From Fistularia commersonii (taxonomy: Eukaryota > Chordata > Actinopteri > Syngnathiformes > Fistulariidae), in contig JBBMNZ010000048.1 of NCBI GenBank assembly GCA_037954325.1, positions 692,501-756,500 on the forward strand: a stretch of DNA of 64,000 nucleotides. The letters are read 5' to 3'. Made by a program: the position numbers and the translations under genes. How positions within the stretch are numbered: the stretch's first letter is position 1; every line of letters begins with the position of its first letter. The notes under the pieces are model-generated. The model did not search any database. It was not told the DNA's origin and saw only the letters and a program-made list of their open reading frames with translations. Shown here piece after piece: positions 12,145 to 22,100 of this stretch.

Positions 12145-13317
12145 GTGCGGGCACTAATGCAGATAGCCGTACAAAATAACCTCATTGTCCATCAAATGGA
12201 TGTTAAGACGGCATATTTACATGCTCCTATACATGAGGAGATTTTCTTGGAACAACCAGAAGGGTTTGAAATGATGTCAGAAACAGGAGAGAAAATAGTG
12301 TATAGATTAAAGAAATCTCTTTATGGCCTGAAACAATCAGGAAGAAACTGGTATGAACTCCTTAATGACCATTTAGAACAGGACAACTTTGTGAGAAATC
12401 TCTCTGACCACTGTGTGTACAGAAAACAGACGGAAAATGGTGACACAATCATTGTAATAATTTGGGTAGATGATTTAATTATTGCAGCAAGCAGCAATGA
12501 TGCACTCAGCACATTTAAACAGAACATGAAATTCAAGTTCAACATGAAAGACCTGGGGAAACTATCATATTTTTTGGGCATACAATTTGAACAAAAGGGG
12601 GATGAAATCAAAATGAACCAGACAAAGTACATCCTAAAAATGCTAGAGAGATTTGGAATGTCAGAATGTAAAGCAAGATCTACTCCAAGTGAGCAAAAAT
12701 TAGAGGGCATCCCTGTAGCTGATGAAAATGAGCAAAGTGAACCTGTCGACCCCAAAGAATATCGTGAGATTGTAGGCAGTCTTATTTATGCCATGACTTG
12801 CACCAGACCTGATATCAGCTGGATAGTGAGCAAACTATCACAGAATCTGGCAATGGCAAAAGTAAAAAACTTAGTAGCTCCAAAACATGTGCTGAGGTTT
12901 TTGAAGGGGACAGCTGATTATGAACTAAGTTTCAAGACAAATAAGGAGGATTTGAACCTGATAGCTTACAGTGATTCAGACTGGGCATCATCTGTAGAAG
13001 ACAGACGTAGCACTACAGGCTACTGTTTCAGTTTAACAAAACAAGGCCCAGCCATTGCATGGAAGTCAAGGAAACAGCCCACAGTGGCCCTGTCAACATG
13101 TGAGGCTGAATACATCGGCCGAGCCACCACCGCACAAGAAAACATGTACCTGTCTCAACTGTTAAACGGTATGGACAACAAAATGTACAGTTGCACAACA
13201 ATCTACGGAGACAATCAGGGGGCCATCGCACTGAGTAAGAATCCTGTAAACAGACAAAGGTCAAAACACATTGATGTAAAATATCATTTCATTCGTGAAG
13301 CACTCAGTGAGGGTTAA
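12145..13317 (+). pseudogene. Copia-A copy 1: reverse transcriptase and RNase H segment
   Basis: RT motifs in order: HQMDVKTAYLHAP (motif A Asp), YGLKQSGRNWYE, and the catalytic WVDDLIIAAS box at 12463-12474. Trp replaces the usual Tyr of YVDD, as in copies 2 and 3. RNase H acidic residues follow: AYSDSDWAS (12973-12981), the Glu of CEAEY (13108-13110) and the Asp of YGDNQGA (13210-13212), then KHIDVKYHFIRE. The frame ends at a TAA after LSEG, but homology continues (INLIYCPSEDMLADILT) beyond it, and copy 2 has the same stop. This is a 390-residue open stretch without other lesions. Confidence 0.92.
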
Positions 13318-13451
13318 ATAAATCTTATCTATTGTCCATCAGAGGACATGTTGGCAGACATCTTGACAAACTCATGACAAAGGTAACAATAGAAAAATTC
13401 AAAAAGTGGTTCTTTGGAAATTAAAATGTCCAAAGTTTTTTTTTGGATGTT

Positions 13452-13466
13452 GAGATCAAGAGGGGG
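13452..13466 (+). other. Polypurine tract of copia-A copy 1
   Basis: GAGATCAAGAGGGGG abuts the 3' LTR starting TGTTGAAATAGG. This is the expected plus-strand primer site. The same tract is present in reverse complement at 46034-46048 next to the copy 2 LTR. Confidence 0.85.
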
Positions 13467-13822
13467 TGTTGAAATAGGTGATCTCATTAGTTTTATTTGA
13501 GTTTACATTCTAGTATACATATGTTGTATTTGTATCTACTCTCAGGAAATGCATGGCACTTTATGACAAGGTTTGGGACTTGTTTTAGTTTTTCGCGACT
13601 GTTCAGCTAACTTGACGTTAACTTCTACGTCAGTGTTTTTTTTTTGGTATAGCGGTGCTGGCGGGAATTTTTCCCTCACTCTGTACTGTACATGTCCCAT
13701 GGCTAACCGATGTTGATTCCCGGAGCTGTGAAGAAGAAAATAAAAGACGATTCAAACAAGGCAAACTTGTGAATTCCTTCCGAAACATGGAAAACGAAGA
13801 AGCTGCGAACTTAAACGCAACA
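13467..13822 (+). repeat. 3' LTR of copia-A copy 1
   Basis: 356 bp, TGTTGAAATAGG to CGCAACA, followed by GTTTG, the right copy of the target duplication. It contains AATAAA and repeats the gag initiation region. From 13655 a frame is open through this LTR into the satellite, without meaning on its own. Confidence 0.94.
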
Positions 13823-13827
13823 GTTTG
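13823..13827 (+). repeat. Target site duplication GTTTG, right copy
   Basis: Matches 8991-8995 and resumes the satellite at GTTTGGTTGTGGATGCG. Confidence 0.88.
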
Positions 13828-13878
13828 GTTGTGGATGCGTTTCGGCTAATGCTATTAGCACAGCTATGATGAGTGAAG

Positions 13879-13910
<32 letters not shown>

Positions 13911-14728
13911 CTGTGTGTGTGTGTGTGTGTGTGTGCGTGTGTGTGAGTGTGAATTTGTTTAGGTGGGGGGGGGTCGCGGACAGGGAGTACCGGGGCCTCG
14001 AGCGGATGAGCTGAGGAGCGGAGGAGGGCAGAAGCCTGGCCCGTGATTCGCTTATGTCCAGCGGTTCGGGAATTCCAGGGCCCAAAGCGGAGGAGCGATG
14101 GAGCTGAGAAGCGGAGGAGCGGAGGTAATGTTTCTCCTCTCAGAGGCGGGGAAGTTTGGGGGCAGAAGAACCCCTTAGACTGGCTAATGTGAGCATACTC
14201 CGGACATAGATCCCCCGGACGTATGATTGGAGCTCTCGGACCATTTGGCACACACATGTGAATGAGTGGATGAGCTAATGTTTGTTTGGTTGTGGATGCG
14301 TTTCGGCTAATGCTATTAGCACAGCTATGATGAGTTAAGGTGTGTGTGTATGTGTGTGTGTGTGTGTGTGTGTTTGTGTGTTTTTGTGTGTGTGTGAGTG
14401 TGTTTGTGTGTGTATGTGTGAGAGTTTGTTTAGGTGGGGGGGGGAGTACCAGAGCCCATACAGGAGGAGCGGTGGAGCTGAGAAGCGGAGGTAATTTTTC
14501 TCCTCTCAGAGGCGGGGAAGCTTGGGGGCAGAAGAACCCCTTAGACCGGCCAATGTGAGCCTTCTTCGGACATAGATCACCCGGACGTATGACTGGAGCT
14601 CCCGTACCTCTAGGCACACACATATGTGAATGAGTGGATGACCTAATGTTTGTTTTGTTGTGGATACGTTTTGGCCAATGCTATTAGCACAGCTATGATG
14701 AGTTCAGGTGTGTGTGTGTGTGTTTGTG

Positions 14729-14803
<75 letters not shown>

Positions 14804-15114
14804 GTTTATCTGTGTGTGAGAGTTTGTTTTGGTGGGTGGGGGTGGGGGTGGGGGGGGGGGGGGTGTTCCCGCGGACAGGGAGTACCAGGGCCTGGAGCGG
14901 ATGAGGTGAGGAGCGGAGGAGGGCAGAAGCCCGGACCGTGATTCGCTTATGTCCAGCGGTTCGGGAGTTCCAGGGCCCAAAGCGGAGAAGCGGAGGACAG
15001 CAAAAGCCCTGTCCGCAATTCACCTGAGTCTGGCGGATCGGTAGTACCTGGTTCCGCAGCGGAGGAGCGGAGGAGCGGAGGAGCGGAGGAGCGGAGCAAA
15101 GCGGAAGACCGTCT
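13828..15114. repeat. GT/G-rich composite satellite, continuation after copy 1
   Basis: Three further units of the same composition as 1-8990. Long (GT)n tracts lie at 13876-13940 and 14707-14818, the latter followed by a variant GGTGGGTGGGGGTGGGGG. The last unit ends in a short GAGCGGAG run that joins an L1-derived segment at about 15115. No gene seen. Confidence 0.88.
14707..14818 (+). repeat. Long (GT)n microsatellite
   Basis: About 110 bp of GT dinucleotides with a few TTTG and CTG interruptions, in a satellite unit. It is one of six tracts near or above 100 bp in the window. Confidence 0.88.
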
Positions 15115-15642
15115 TAATAACAAGGAAATTACAGATGAGGCTATAATTTCCACAGAAATCTTTAAATTCTATCGCCACCTATACACTTCGACATTGTCAA
15201 AAAGCGATTGTGACTCCTTTCCAACAAATATTCCTCAACATATCCCAAAAATAAACAACAACAAACAATATATGTTTGTTTTGTATATGTTTATATATAA
15301 TCAACAAAAAATATACAGTTTGATATCTGAGATTCCTTGTGAGTCGCCAACTTAATTACATGTTGTACTCCCCTTGCAATCTTTTTTTCGTTTTAATTTT
15401 TTATTAGTCTATCTATTGATTTAATTATTTCATTTTAATTTCTTTTTTTGTCTAGCACTGTAAATTTCTCACAAACCGTTAACACTATTAACTTCTGATT
15501 CCATACAGAACGAATGTCCTTATGTCCTTTGCTTCCTCATGCCTGGTTGTTTCATTCACATTCAGTTCTACCTTGCCATGTTTATTTGTACATTTGTATA
15601 GTTGTGTGTACTATTTATGTTCAATTCAAAAAAAAAAAAAAA
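15115..15642 (+). mobile_element. Internally deleted L1-like element (copy a) with poly(A)
   Basis: Begins with coding-like sequence that in sister copies reads NNKEITDEAI and FYSHLYTSTLSKSDCDSF, a pattern seen upstream of the RT domain in L1/Tx1 ORF2. After about 150 bp it switches to the same A/T-rich 3' UTR that follows the large L1 copies (ACTTAATTACATGTT, CGTTAACACTATTAACTTC, TTTATGTTCAATT), ending in a poly(A) run at 15628-15642. The RT core is therefore deleted. Near-identical copies lie at 40335, 45274 and 57236, always at the same place in the larger repeat. Confidence 0.75.
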
Positions 15643-16094
15643 GAATGAGAGGCTGAGAAAATCTCCATGTCTCTCTCTCCCCCCCCCTTAATGCCGCCCC
15701 CCCCCCTTCCTCACGGCGGCCGACGCAACGCGATTCTCGCCGTTGTTGTGGAAGTAGGGAAAAGGATTCCCCGCGTCGGTGCGAGCGATGCGTTTCAAGG
15801 CGTATTGCATGTGTGTATGGGGGGGGGGGGTCTACAGGACACCGCAGACCGGCAATGGTGCACCTTCTCCGGACATCGATCACCGAAACGTCGGCGTGGA
15901 GCTCCCGGAGCAGCCGGCGTGTACATGTGAATGAATGGAGGAGCTAATGTGTGTGGGGTGGTGGTGGTGGTGGTGTGTGGGGGGGGGGGGGGGCGTTTCG
16001 GCTAATGCTATCAGCACAGCTATGATTATCCCCAGAACGTTGAGAACGAGCTCCCGGAACTCCAGACATGCGTATATAAAAGAGTGGAATTAAG
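15643..16094. repeat. Macrosatellite spacer with C-rich and G-rich tracts
   Basis: Non-coding spacer found after each deleted L1 copy: AATGAGAGGCTGAGAAAATC, C runs, CGCGTCGGTGCGAGCGATGC, GGTGCACCTTCTCCGGACAT, a (GGT)n/G-run tract, CGTTTCGGCTAATGCTATCA and a TATA-type box. It shares words with the GT satellite (TACATGTGAATGAATGGA; CGTTTCGGCTAATGCTAT), so the two repeats are related. Confidence 0.8.
16073..16080 (+). promoter_or_regulatory. TATA-box-like TATATAAA, conserved in every macro unit
   Basis: TATATAAA in the context CATGCG-box-AGAGTGG, a few bases before the GT tract. The same box and context occur at 36882, 41312, 42418 and 58111. It matches the eukaryotic TATA consensus, but nothing in the sequence shows transcription, and conservation may only reflect recent amplification. 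Confidence 0.35.
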
Positions 16095-16098
16095 GTGT

Positions 16099-16181
<83 letters not shown>

Positions 16182-16203
16182 TGTGTGTGTGTGTGTGTAT
16201 GTG
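16095..16203 (+). repeat. (GT)n microsatellite before L1-like copy 1
   Basis: Almost pure GT with single A interruptions, fused directly to the truncated LINE; in frame it reads as a Cys-Val tail upstream of the RT fragment. Confidence 0.9.
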
Positions 16204-16204
16204 T

Positions 16205-17750
16205 GGGACAGAAATAATGTCGGGGACAGAAATTGTTATTAGCCTGCTGGCAGATGACACAACCTTAGTTTTGAAAAATGAACATCAAGTCCCAATAAGC
16301 GTTGAAAAAATTAAAACATTCTACAAGGCTTCAGGATTGTCATTAAACTTAAAGAAATGCAAACTTCTTGAGCTGCATGACTCACCACTAAAGGAAATCA
16401 GCAATGTTCCTATCAAATCAGAAATAAAATACTTGAGCATTTTCCTATCTAAGGACCAAAAGTTAAATCAGTCCAGGAACATTGAATCTAAACTGAATCA
16501 AAGTAAAGCTAAATTGAATATATGGCTCCAAAGAGATTTATCAATATTAGGCCCGATATATTTGACTAAAATGGAATGTTTATCCAGATGTATATACCCA
16601 GTGTATTCCAATGCTGCTCCAAATCAACTCATAAAATCTATTAACCAAATAAATTTCAACTTTGTCTGGAGGAACAAACCACACCATCTAAAAAAATCAC
16701 ATATGGGGGAAGAAACAAGTGACGGAGGGCTGAAAGTGATAGAGTTGGACTGCCTGAATGGGACATTGAAGGTGAACTGGTTGAAATCCTGGATCAAACA
16801 TCATCATTTTTTCTGGTATTGTACTCCAAACTACTTATTCAACATAGTCGGCAGCCTAAGTCTTCTACTTATCTCTGACTTGGATATCAACAAGATTCCT
16901 GTCCAATTTTCAGAGTTCCATAAACAAATACTATTATACTGGAAAATGATATATGTACACAATTTCTCACCACACAGTACAATAATTTGGAACAATCGAT
17001 ATGTACTGCATGGCAACAAACCTCTGTTTTACAAGGAATGCTTTGAGAAAGGTATATGGTCAATAATTGACTTGATGGATGACAATGGCAGTCGTCTAGA
17101 CTATGAACAGTTCTGTACTACACACAGATTTAAGCCTCCCATATTAGAGTTGATAAAGTTACGAAACGCACTGCCTCGACAATTTGTATTCCTGACCAAA
17201 AATATAATGACGCACCAAACCGTACAACCACAGTTACCCCGACTATCACTCCAGGGAATCTCAATTCCGGACAGAAAGTGCACCAACTCCTTTATTAGGA
17301 CATGTTTCACAGGAAACTTATTCCCTGGACGTCAAAACAAAAATAATATTTGAAATGAATTTGATAAGGAATCGATTGCCACGCTGCGAACTATGTATCT
17401 GACTCTACCCATACCCCCCAAGGCACAAAGAAACCCACTTCTAAATTATGAATGACATCTACCCATCTAAGGAATTATTGAGGGTACACTTTACTTTTGA
17501 AGATAATATTTGTACATTTTGTGAAGACAACATTGAAACCACTGACCATATATTTTTTCTCATTCTCATTCCATCATCACCAGTTTCCCTCTCAAAAGAT
17601 GATATCACATTTGGTTTACTTATAAGCAACATAACAGATGAACTCCGTGTCAATGTTCTTTTAGGCCTGGCCAAGTTCTTCATTCACAAAAACAGAATGC
17701 AAAAATGCTCCCCAAATTTGAATTTCTTCATAAACGATTTTGAATTATAA
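16205..17750 (+). pseudogene. L1/Tx1-type LINE ORF2 C-terminal fragment, copy 1
   Basis: Open to 17353, then continuing in another frame at 17448-17750. It starts just before RT motif C, which reads SLLADDTTLVL, with Leu where Tyr or Phe is usual. It then shows ASGLSLNLKKCKLL, the thumb region (WLQRDLSILGPIYLTKMECL, FNFVWRNKPHHLKKS) and GGLKVIELDCLNGTLKVNWL, a layout typical of the post-catalytic RT and C-terminal region of vertebrate L1/Tx1 ORF2. The 17448 part has CTFC...H, resembling the C-terminal Cys/His motif. Endonuclease and most of RT are missing, so it cannot be active. The frameshift between the parts is shared by copies 2 and 3. Confidence 0.82.
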
Positions 17751-18360
17751 AAAAAAATCCTTAAAACTTATGGAAAAATCCAAAAACTAAAAAATATACA
17801 GTTACCCATGTCTGAGATTCCTTTTTTTTGAAAAAAAAAAAAAAAACAAAAAACAAAAAAAAAACTTAATTACATGTTATATTCCCCTTGCAATTTTTTT
17901 TTCGTTTTAATTTTTTATTTGTCTATCTATTGATTTAATTATTTCCTTTTAATTTCTTTTTTTGTCTAGCACTGTAAATTTCTCACAAACCGTTAACACT
18001 ATTAACTTCTGATTACATACAGAACAAATGTCCTTATGTCCGTTGCTTCCTCATCCCTGGTTGTTTCATTGACATTCAGTTCTACCTTGCCATGTTTATT
18101 TGTACATTTGTATATTTGTGTGTACTATTTATGTTCAATTAAAAACAGTTTGATGTCTGAGATTCCTTGTGAACGGCCAACTTAATTACATGTTATATTC
18201 CCCTTACAATTTTTTTTTTTAGTTTTTAATTTTATTTTTCTATCTATTTATTTAATTATTTCCTTTTAATTTTCTTTTTTGTCTAGCATTAAAAAATTCT
18301 CGCGAACCGTTAACACTATTAACTTCTGATTACATACAGAACGAATGCCCTTATGTCTCC
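17751..18360 (+). repeat. L1-like 3' UTR, tandemly doubled
   Basis: A/T-rich sequence with two successive versions of the same 3' UTR: the first about 17814-18140 and the second about 18147-18360. Both contain ACTTAATTACATGTTATATT and CCGTTAACACTATTAACTTC. The second lacks the final part and joins a C-rich tract. The same doubling follows copies 2 (38564-39165) and 3 (44106-44695). Confidence 0.75.
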
Positions 18361-18792
18361 CGTCCCCCCCGCTTTTTCCGTACGGTGGCAGACACTGAGA
18401 TCAAAAGCAAATGGGTGTCATTGTAATGCAGTAACAGGGTGATAACAGCCGTGTTTGAAGTGTGTAGGGGCTTATAGGAGAGCAGAAGCACGTCACGCTA
18501 TTCGCCTGAGTTCGGAGGATCGGGGGCACCAGGGCCCATAGCGGAGGAGCAGAGGAGTTGAGAAGCGGAGGAGCGGAGTTATGTTTCTCTTCTCAAAGGC
18601 GGGGAAGCTTGGGGGCAGCAGGACCCCTTAGACCGGCCAATGTGAGCCTTCTCCGGACATAGATCACCCGGACGTATGACTGGAGCTCCCGTACCTCTGG
18701 GCACACACATATGTGAATGAGTGGATGAGCTAATGTTTGTTTTGTTGTGGATACGTTTCGGCCAATGCTATTAGCACAGCTATGATGAGTTC

Positions 18793-18849
<57 letters not shown>

Positions 18850-18854
18850 GGTGT

Positions 18855-18895
<41 letters not shown>

Positions 18896-19107
18896 AGTTT
18901 GTTTTGGTGGGTGGGGGGGGGTTCCCGCGTACTGGGAGTACCAGGGCCTGGAGCGGATGAGGTGAGGAGCGGAGGAGGGCAGAAGCCCGGACCGTGATTC
19001 GCTTATGTCCAGCGGTTCGGGAGTTCCAGGGCCCAAAGCGGAGAAGCGGAGGACAGCAAAAGCCCTGTCCGCAATTCACCTGAGTCTGGCGGATCGGTAG
19101 TACCTGG
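18361..19107. repeat. Spacer and GT-type satellite unit
   Basis: A 110-bp spacer (GGTGGCAGACACTGAGATC ... GTAACAGGGTGATAACAGCC) also found at 39185 and 44725, then one GT/G-rich satellite unit with a (GT)n tract at 18793-18895 and GGTGGGTGGGGGGGG. No gene seen. Confidence 0.8.
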
Positions 19108-22100
19108 TTCCGCAGCGGAGGAGCGGAGGACTTGAGAAGCGAAGGAGCGGAGGAGCGGAGATGTTTCTCTTCTCAGAGGCGGCAAGGGGGGGGGAGCAGG
19201 ACCCCTTACCCGTATCCCCCGGACGGTTGAGTGGAGCTCCCGGACTTCCGGGCACGCACATGCGAATGACTGGATGACAGGGAGTGCCAGGGCCTGGAGC
19301 GGATGAGCAGAGGAGAGGCGGAGAGCAGAAGCCCGGCCCGGTTCGGGATTTCCAGGGTCCAAAGCGGGGGAGCAAAGAAGCGGAGGGGGGGAGGAGAGCA
19401 GAAGAGCAGAAGACTGGCCCGGAATTCACCGAAGTCCCGCATATCGGGAGTTCAAGGGCCCGGAGCGGAAGAGAGGAGGAGCGGAGGAGCGGAGGAGCGG
19501 GGGAGCGGAGGAGCGGAGGAGCGGAGGAGCGGAGGAGCGGAGGAGCGGAGGAGCGGAGGAGAGCGGAAGCCCGGCCAACAATTCGCCTGAGTCCCGCGGA
19601 GAGGGGGTACCAGGGCCTGGAGCCTGATTCGCTTATGTCCAGCAGTTCAGGAGTACCAGGGTCAGGAGCGGAGGAGCGGAGGAGCGGATGAGCAGAAGAA
19701 CGTTTAAGCGGTGGAGCGGAGGAGCGGATGAGCGGAGGAGAGTGGAATCCGGCCGACATCTCGCCTGAGTCCCGCGGAAAGGGAGTCCCAGGGCCTGGAG
19801 CCTGATTCGCTTATGGCAAGCAGTTCAGGAGAACCGAGCCCAGAGCGGAGGAGCGGAGGAGCGGAGGAGCGGAGGAGCGGAGGAGCGGAGGAGCGGAGGA
19901 GAGCGGAAACCCGGCCAACAATTCGCCTAAGTCCCGCGGAGAGGGAGTACCAGGGCCTGGAGCCTGATTCGCTATGTCCTGCAGTTCAGGAGTACCAGGG
20001 CCGGAGCAAAGGAGCGGAGGAGCGGAGGAGCGGAGGAGCGGAGGAGCGGAGGAGCGGAGGAGCGGATAAGCGAATGAGCTGAGGAGAGCGGAAGCCCGGC
20101 CGGCAATTCGCCTTAGTCCCGCGGAGAGGGAGTACCAGGTCCTGGAGCCTGATTCGCTTATGTCCAGCAGTTCAGGAGTACCAGGGCCAGGAGCGGAGGA
20201 GCGGAGGAGCGGATGAGCAAAATAACGTTTAAGCGGTGGAGCGGAGGAGCGGATGAGCGGAGGAGAGCGGAATCCGGCCGACAATTCGCCTGAGTCCCGC
20301 GGAAAGGGAGTACCAGGGCCAGAAGCGTGATTTAATGATGTTCAGCAATTCAGGAGTACCAGGCCGAGGTGCGGAGGAGCGGAGGGGCGGATGAGTGGAG
20401 GAGCGGAGGTGGGGGGGAGAGCGGAAGACCGGCCCACATTTCGCCTGAGTCCCGCGGATTGGGAGTACCAGGGCCTGGAGCCTGATTCGCTTATGGCAAG
20501 CAGTTCAGGAGTACCAGGGCCCAGAGCGGCGGAGCGGCGGAGCGGAGGAGCGGAGGAGCGGAGGAGCGGAGGAGCGGAGGAGCGGAGGAGAGCGGAAGCC
20601 CGGCCGACAATTCGCCTTAGTCCAGCGGAGAGGGAGTACCAGGGCCTGGAGCCTGATTCGCTTATGTCCAGCAGTTAGGGGGAGTACCAGGGCCGGAGCG
20701 GAGGAGCGGAGGAGCGGATGAGCAGAAGAACGTTTAAGCGGTGGAGCGGAGGCGCGGACGAGCGGAGGAGAGCGGAATCCGGCCGACAATTCGCCTGAGT
20801 CCCGCGGAAAGGGAGTACCAGGGCCAGAAGCGTGATTTAATGATGTTCAGCAATTCAGGAGTACCAGGCCGAGGTGCGGAGGAGCGGAGGGGCGGATGAG
20901 TGGAGGAGCGGAGGTGGGGGGGAGAGCGGAAGACCGGCCCACATTTCGCCTGAGGCCCGCGGATTGGGAGTACCAGGGCCTGGAGCCTGATTCGCTTATG
21001 GCAAGCAGTTCAGGAGTACCAGGGCCCAGAGCGGCGGAGCGGCGGAGCGGAGGAGCGGAGGAGCGGAGGAGCGGAGGAGAGCGGAAGCCCGGCCGACAAT
21101 TCGCCTTAGTCCAGCGGAGAGGGAGTACCAGGGCCTGGAGCCTGATTCGCTTATGTCCAGCAGTTAGGGGGAGTACCAGGGCCGGAGCGGAGGAGCGGAG
21201 GAGCGGATGAGCAGAAGAACGTTTAAGCGGTGGAGCGGAGGCGCGGACGAGCGGAGGAGAGCGGAATCCGGCCGACATCTCGCCTGAGTCCCGCGGAAAG
21301 GGAGTACCAGGGCCTGGAGCCTGATTCGCTTATGGCAAGCAGTTCAGGAGAACCGGGCCCAGAGCGGAGGAGCGGAGGAGCGGAGGAGCGGAGGAGCGGA
21401 GGAGCGGAGGAGAGCGGAAGCCCGGCCAACAATTCGCCTAAGTCCCGCGGAGAGGGAGTACCAGGGCCAGGAGCCTGATTCGCTATGTCCAGCAGTTCAG
21501 GAGTACCAGGGCCGGAGCGGAGAAACGGAGGAGCGGAGGAGCGGAGGAGCGGAGGAGCGGATAAGCGGATGAGCTGAGGAGAGCGGAAGCCCGGCCGGCA
21601 ATTTGCCTGAGTCCCGCGGAGAGGGAGTACCAGGTCCTGGAACCTGATTCGCTTATGTCCAGCAGTTCAGGAGTACCAGGGCCACGAGCGGAGGAGCGGA
21701 GGAGCAGATGAGCAGAAGAACGTTTAAGCGGTGGAGCGGAGGAGCGGATGAGCGGAGGAGAGCGGAATCCGGCCGACATCTCGCCTGAGTCCCGCGGAAA
21801 GGGAGTACCAGGGCCTGGAGCCTGATTCGCTTATGGCAAGCAGTTCAGGAGAACCGGGCCCAGGTGCGGAGGAGCGGAGGAGCGGAGGAGAGCGGAAGCC
21901 CGGCCAACAATTCGCCTAAGTCCCACGGAGAGGGAGTACCAGGGCCAGGAGCCTGATTCGCTATGTCCAGCAGTTCAGGAGTACCAGGGCCGGAGCGGAG
22001 GAACGGAGGAGCGCAGGAGCGGAGGAGCGGAGGAGCGGAGGAGCGGATGAGCTGAGGTGAGCGGAAGCCCGGTCGGCAATTCGCCTGAGTCCCGCGGAGA

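Larger units (their letters stand above)
9316..13434 (+). pseudogene. Copia-A gag-pol polyprotein, copy 1, five in-frame stops
   Basis: One continuous frame with stops but no frameshift until after 13315. Stops: TGA 10648-10650 (TTA in copy 3), TGA 10714-10716 (shared with copy 3), TAA 11152-11154 (CAA in copy 3), TAG 11953-11955 (CAG in copy 3) and TAA 13315-13317 (shared with copy 2). A 1-nt deletion near 13371 affects the last codons. The first methionine that keeps the conserved gag N-terminus is at 9316, inside the LTR; the next in-frame one comes only after about 50 residues. In the intact family this polyprotein would form virus-like particles and carry out reverse transcription and integration. 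Not functional as it stands. Confidence 0.92.
8996..13822 (+). mobile_element. Ty1/copia LTR retrotransposon, family A copy 1, full length
   Basis: A 4.83-kb element with two 356-bp LTRs, a primer-binding site, a single-frame gag-pol region in the order gag, protease, integrase, RT, RNase H, a polypurine tract and a 5-bp target duplication. Integrase upstream of RT is diagnostic of Ty1/copia rather than Ty3/gypsy. It sits cleanly inside one satellite unit, so it inserted after the array existed. Five in-frame stops make it non-autonomous now. The two LTRs differ by roughly nine substitutions and two 1-nt indels by eye, which suggests a moderately old insertion. Confidence 0.95.

Noticed and set aside
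15667..15930. Short open frames in the macrosatellite spacer (also 36571, 40914, 53055, 57677)
   Set aside because: They span C and G homopolymers of variable length, so the frame is not kept between copies.
16073..16080. Functional promoter of a host gene
   Set aside because: No host coding sequence follows. Only the decayed LINE fragment lies downstream, so it is listed only as a weak candidate.
16097..16210. Cys-Val-rich open frames (also 232, 2674, 14650, 33063, 36904, 39554, 42440, 58143) as metallothionein-like or secreted Cys-rich proteins
   Set aside because: They are direct translations of (GT)n; the reverse strand gives Thr-His runs of the same length, and length follows the microsatellite.
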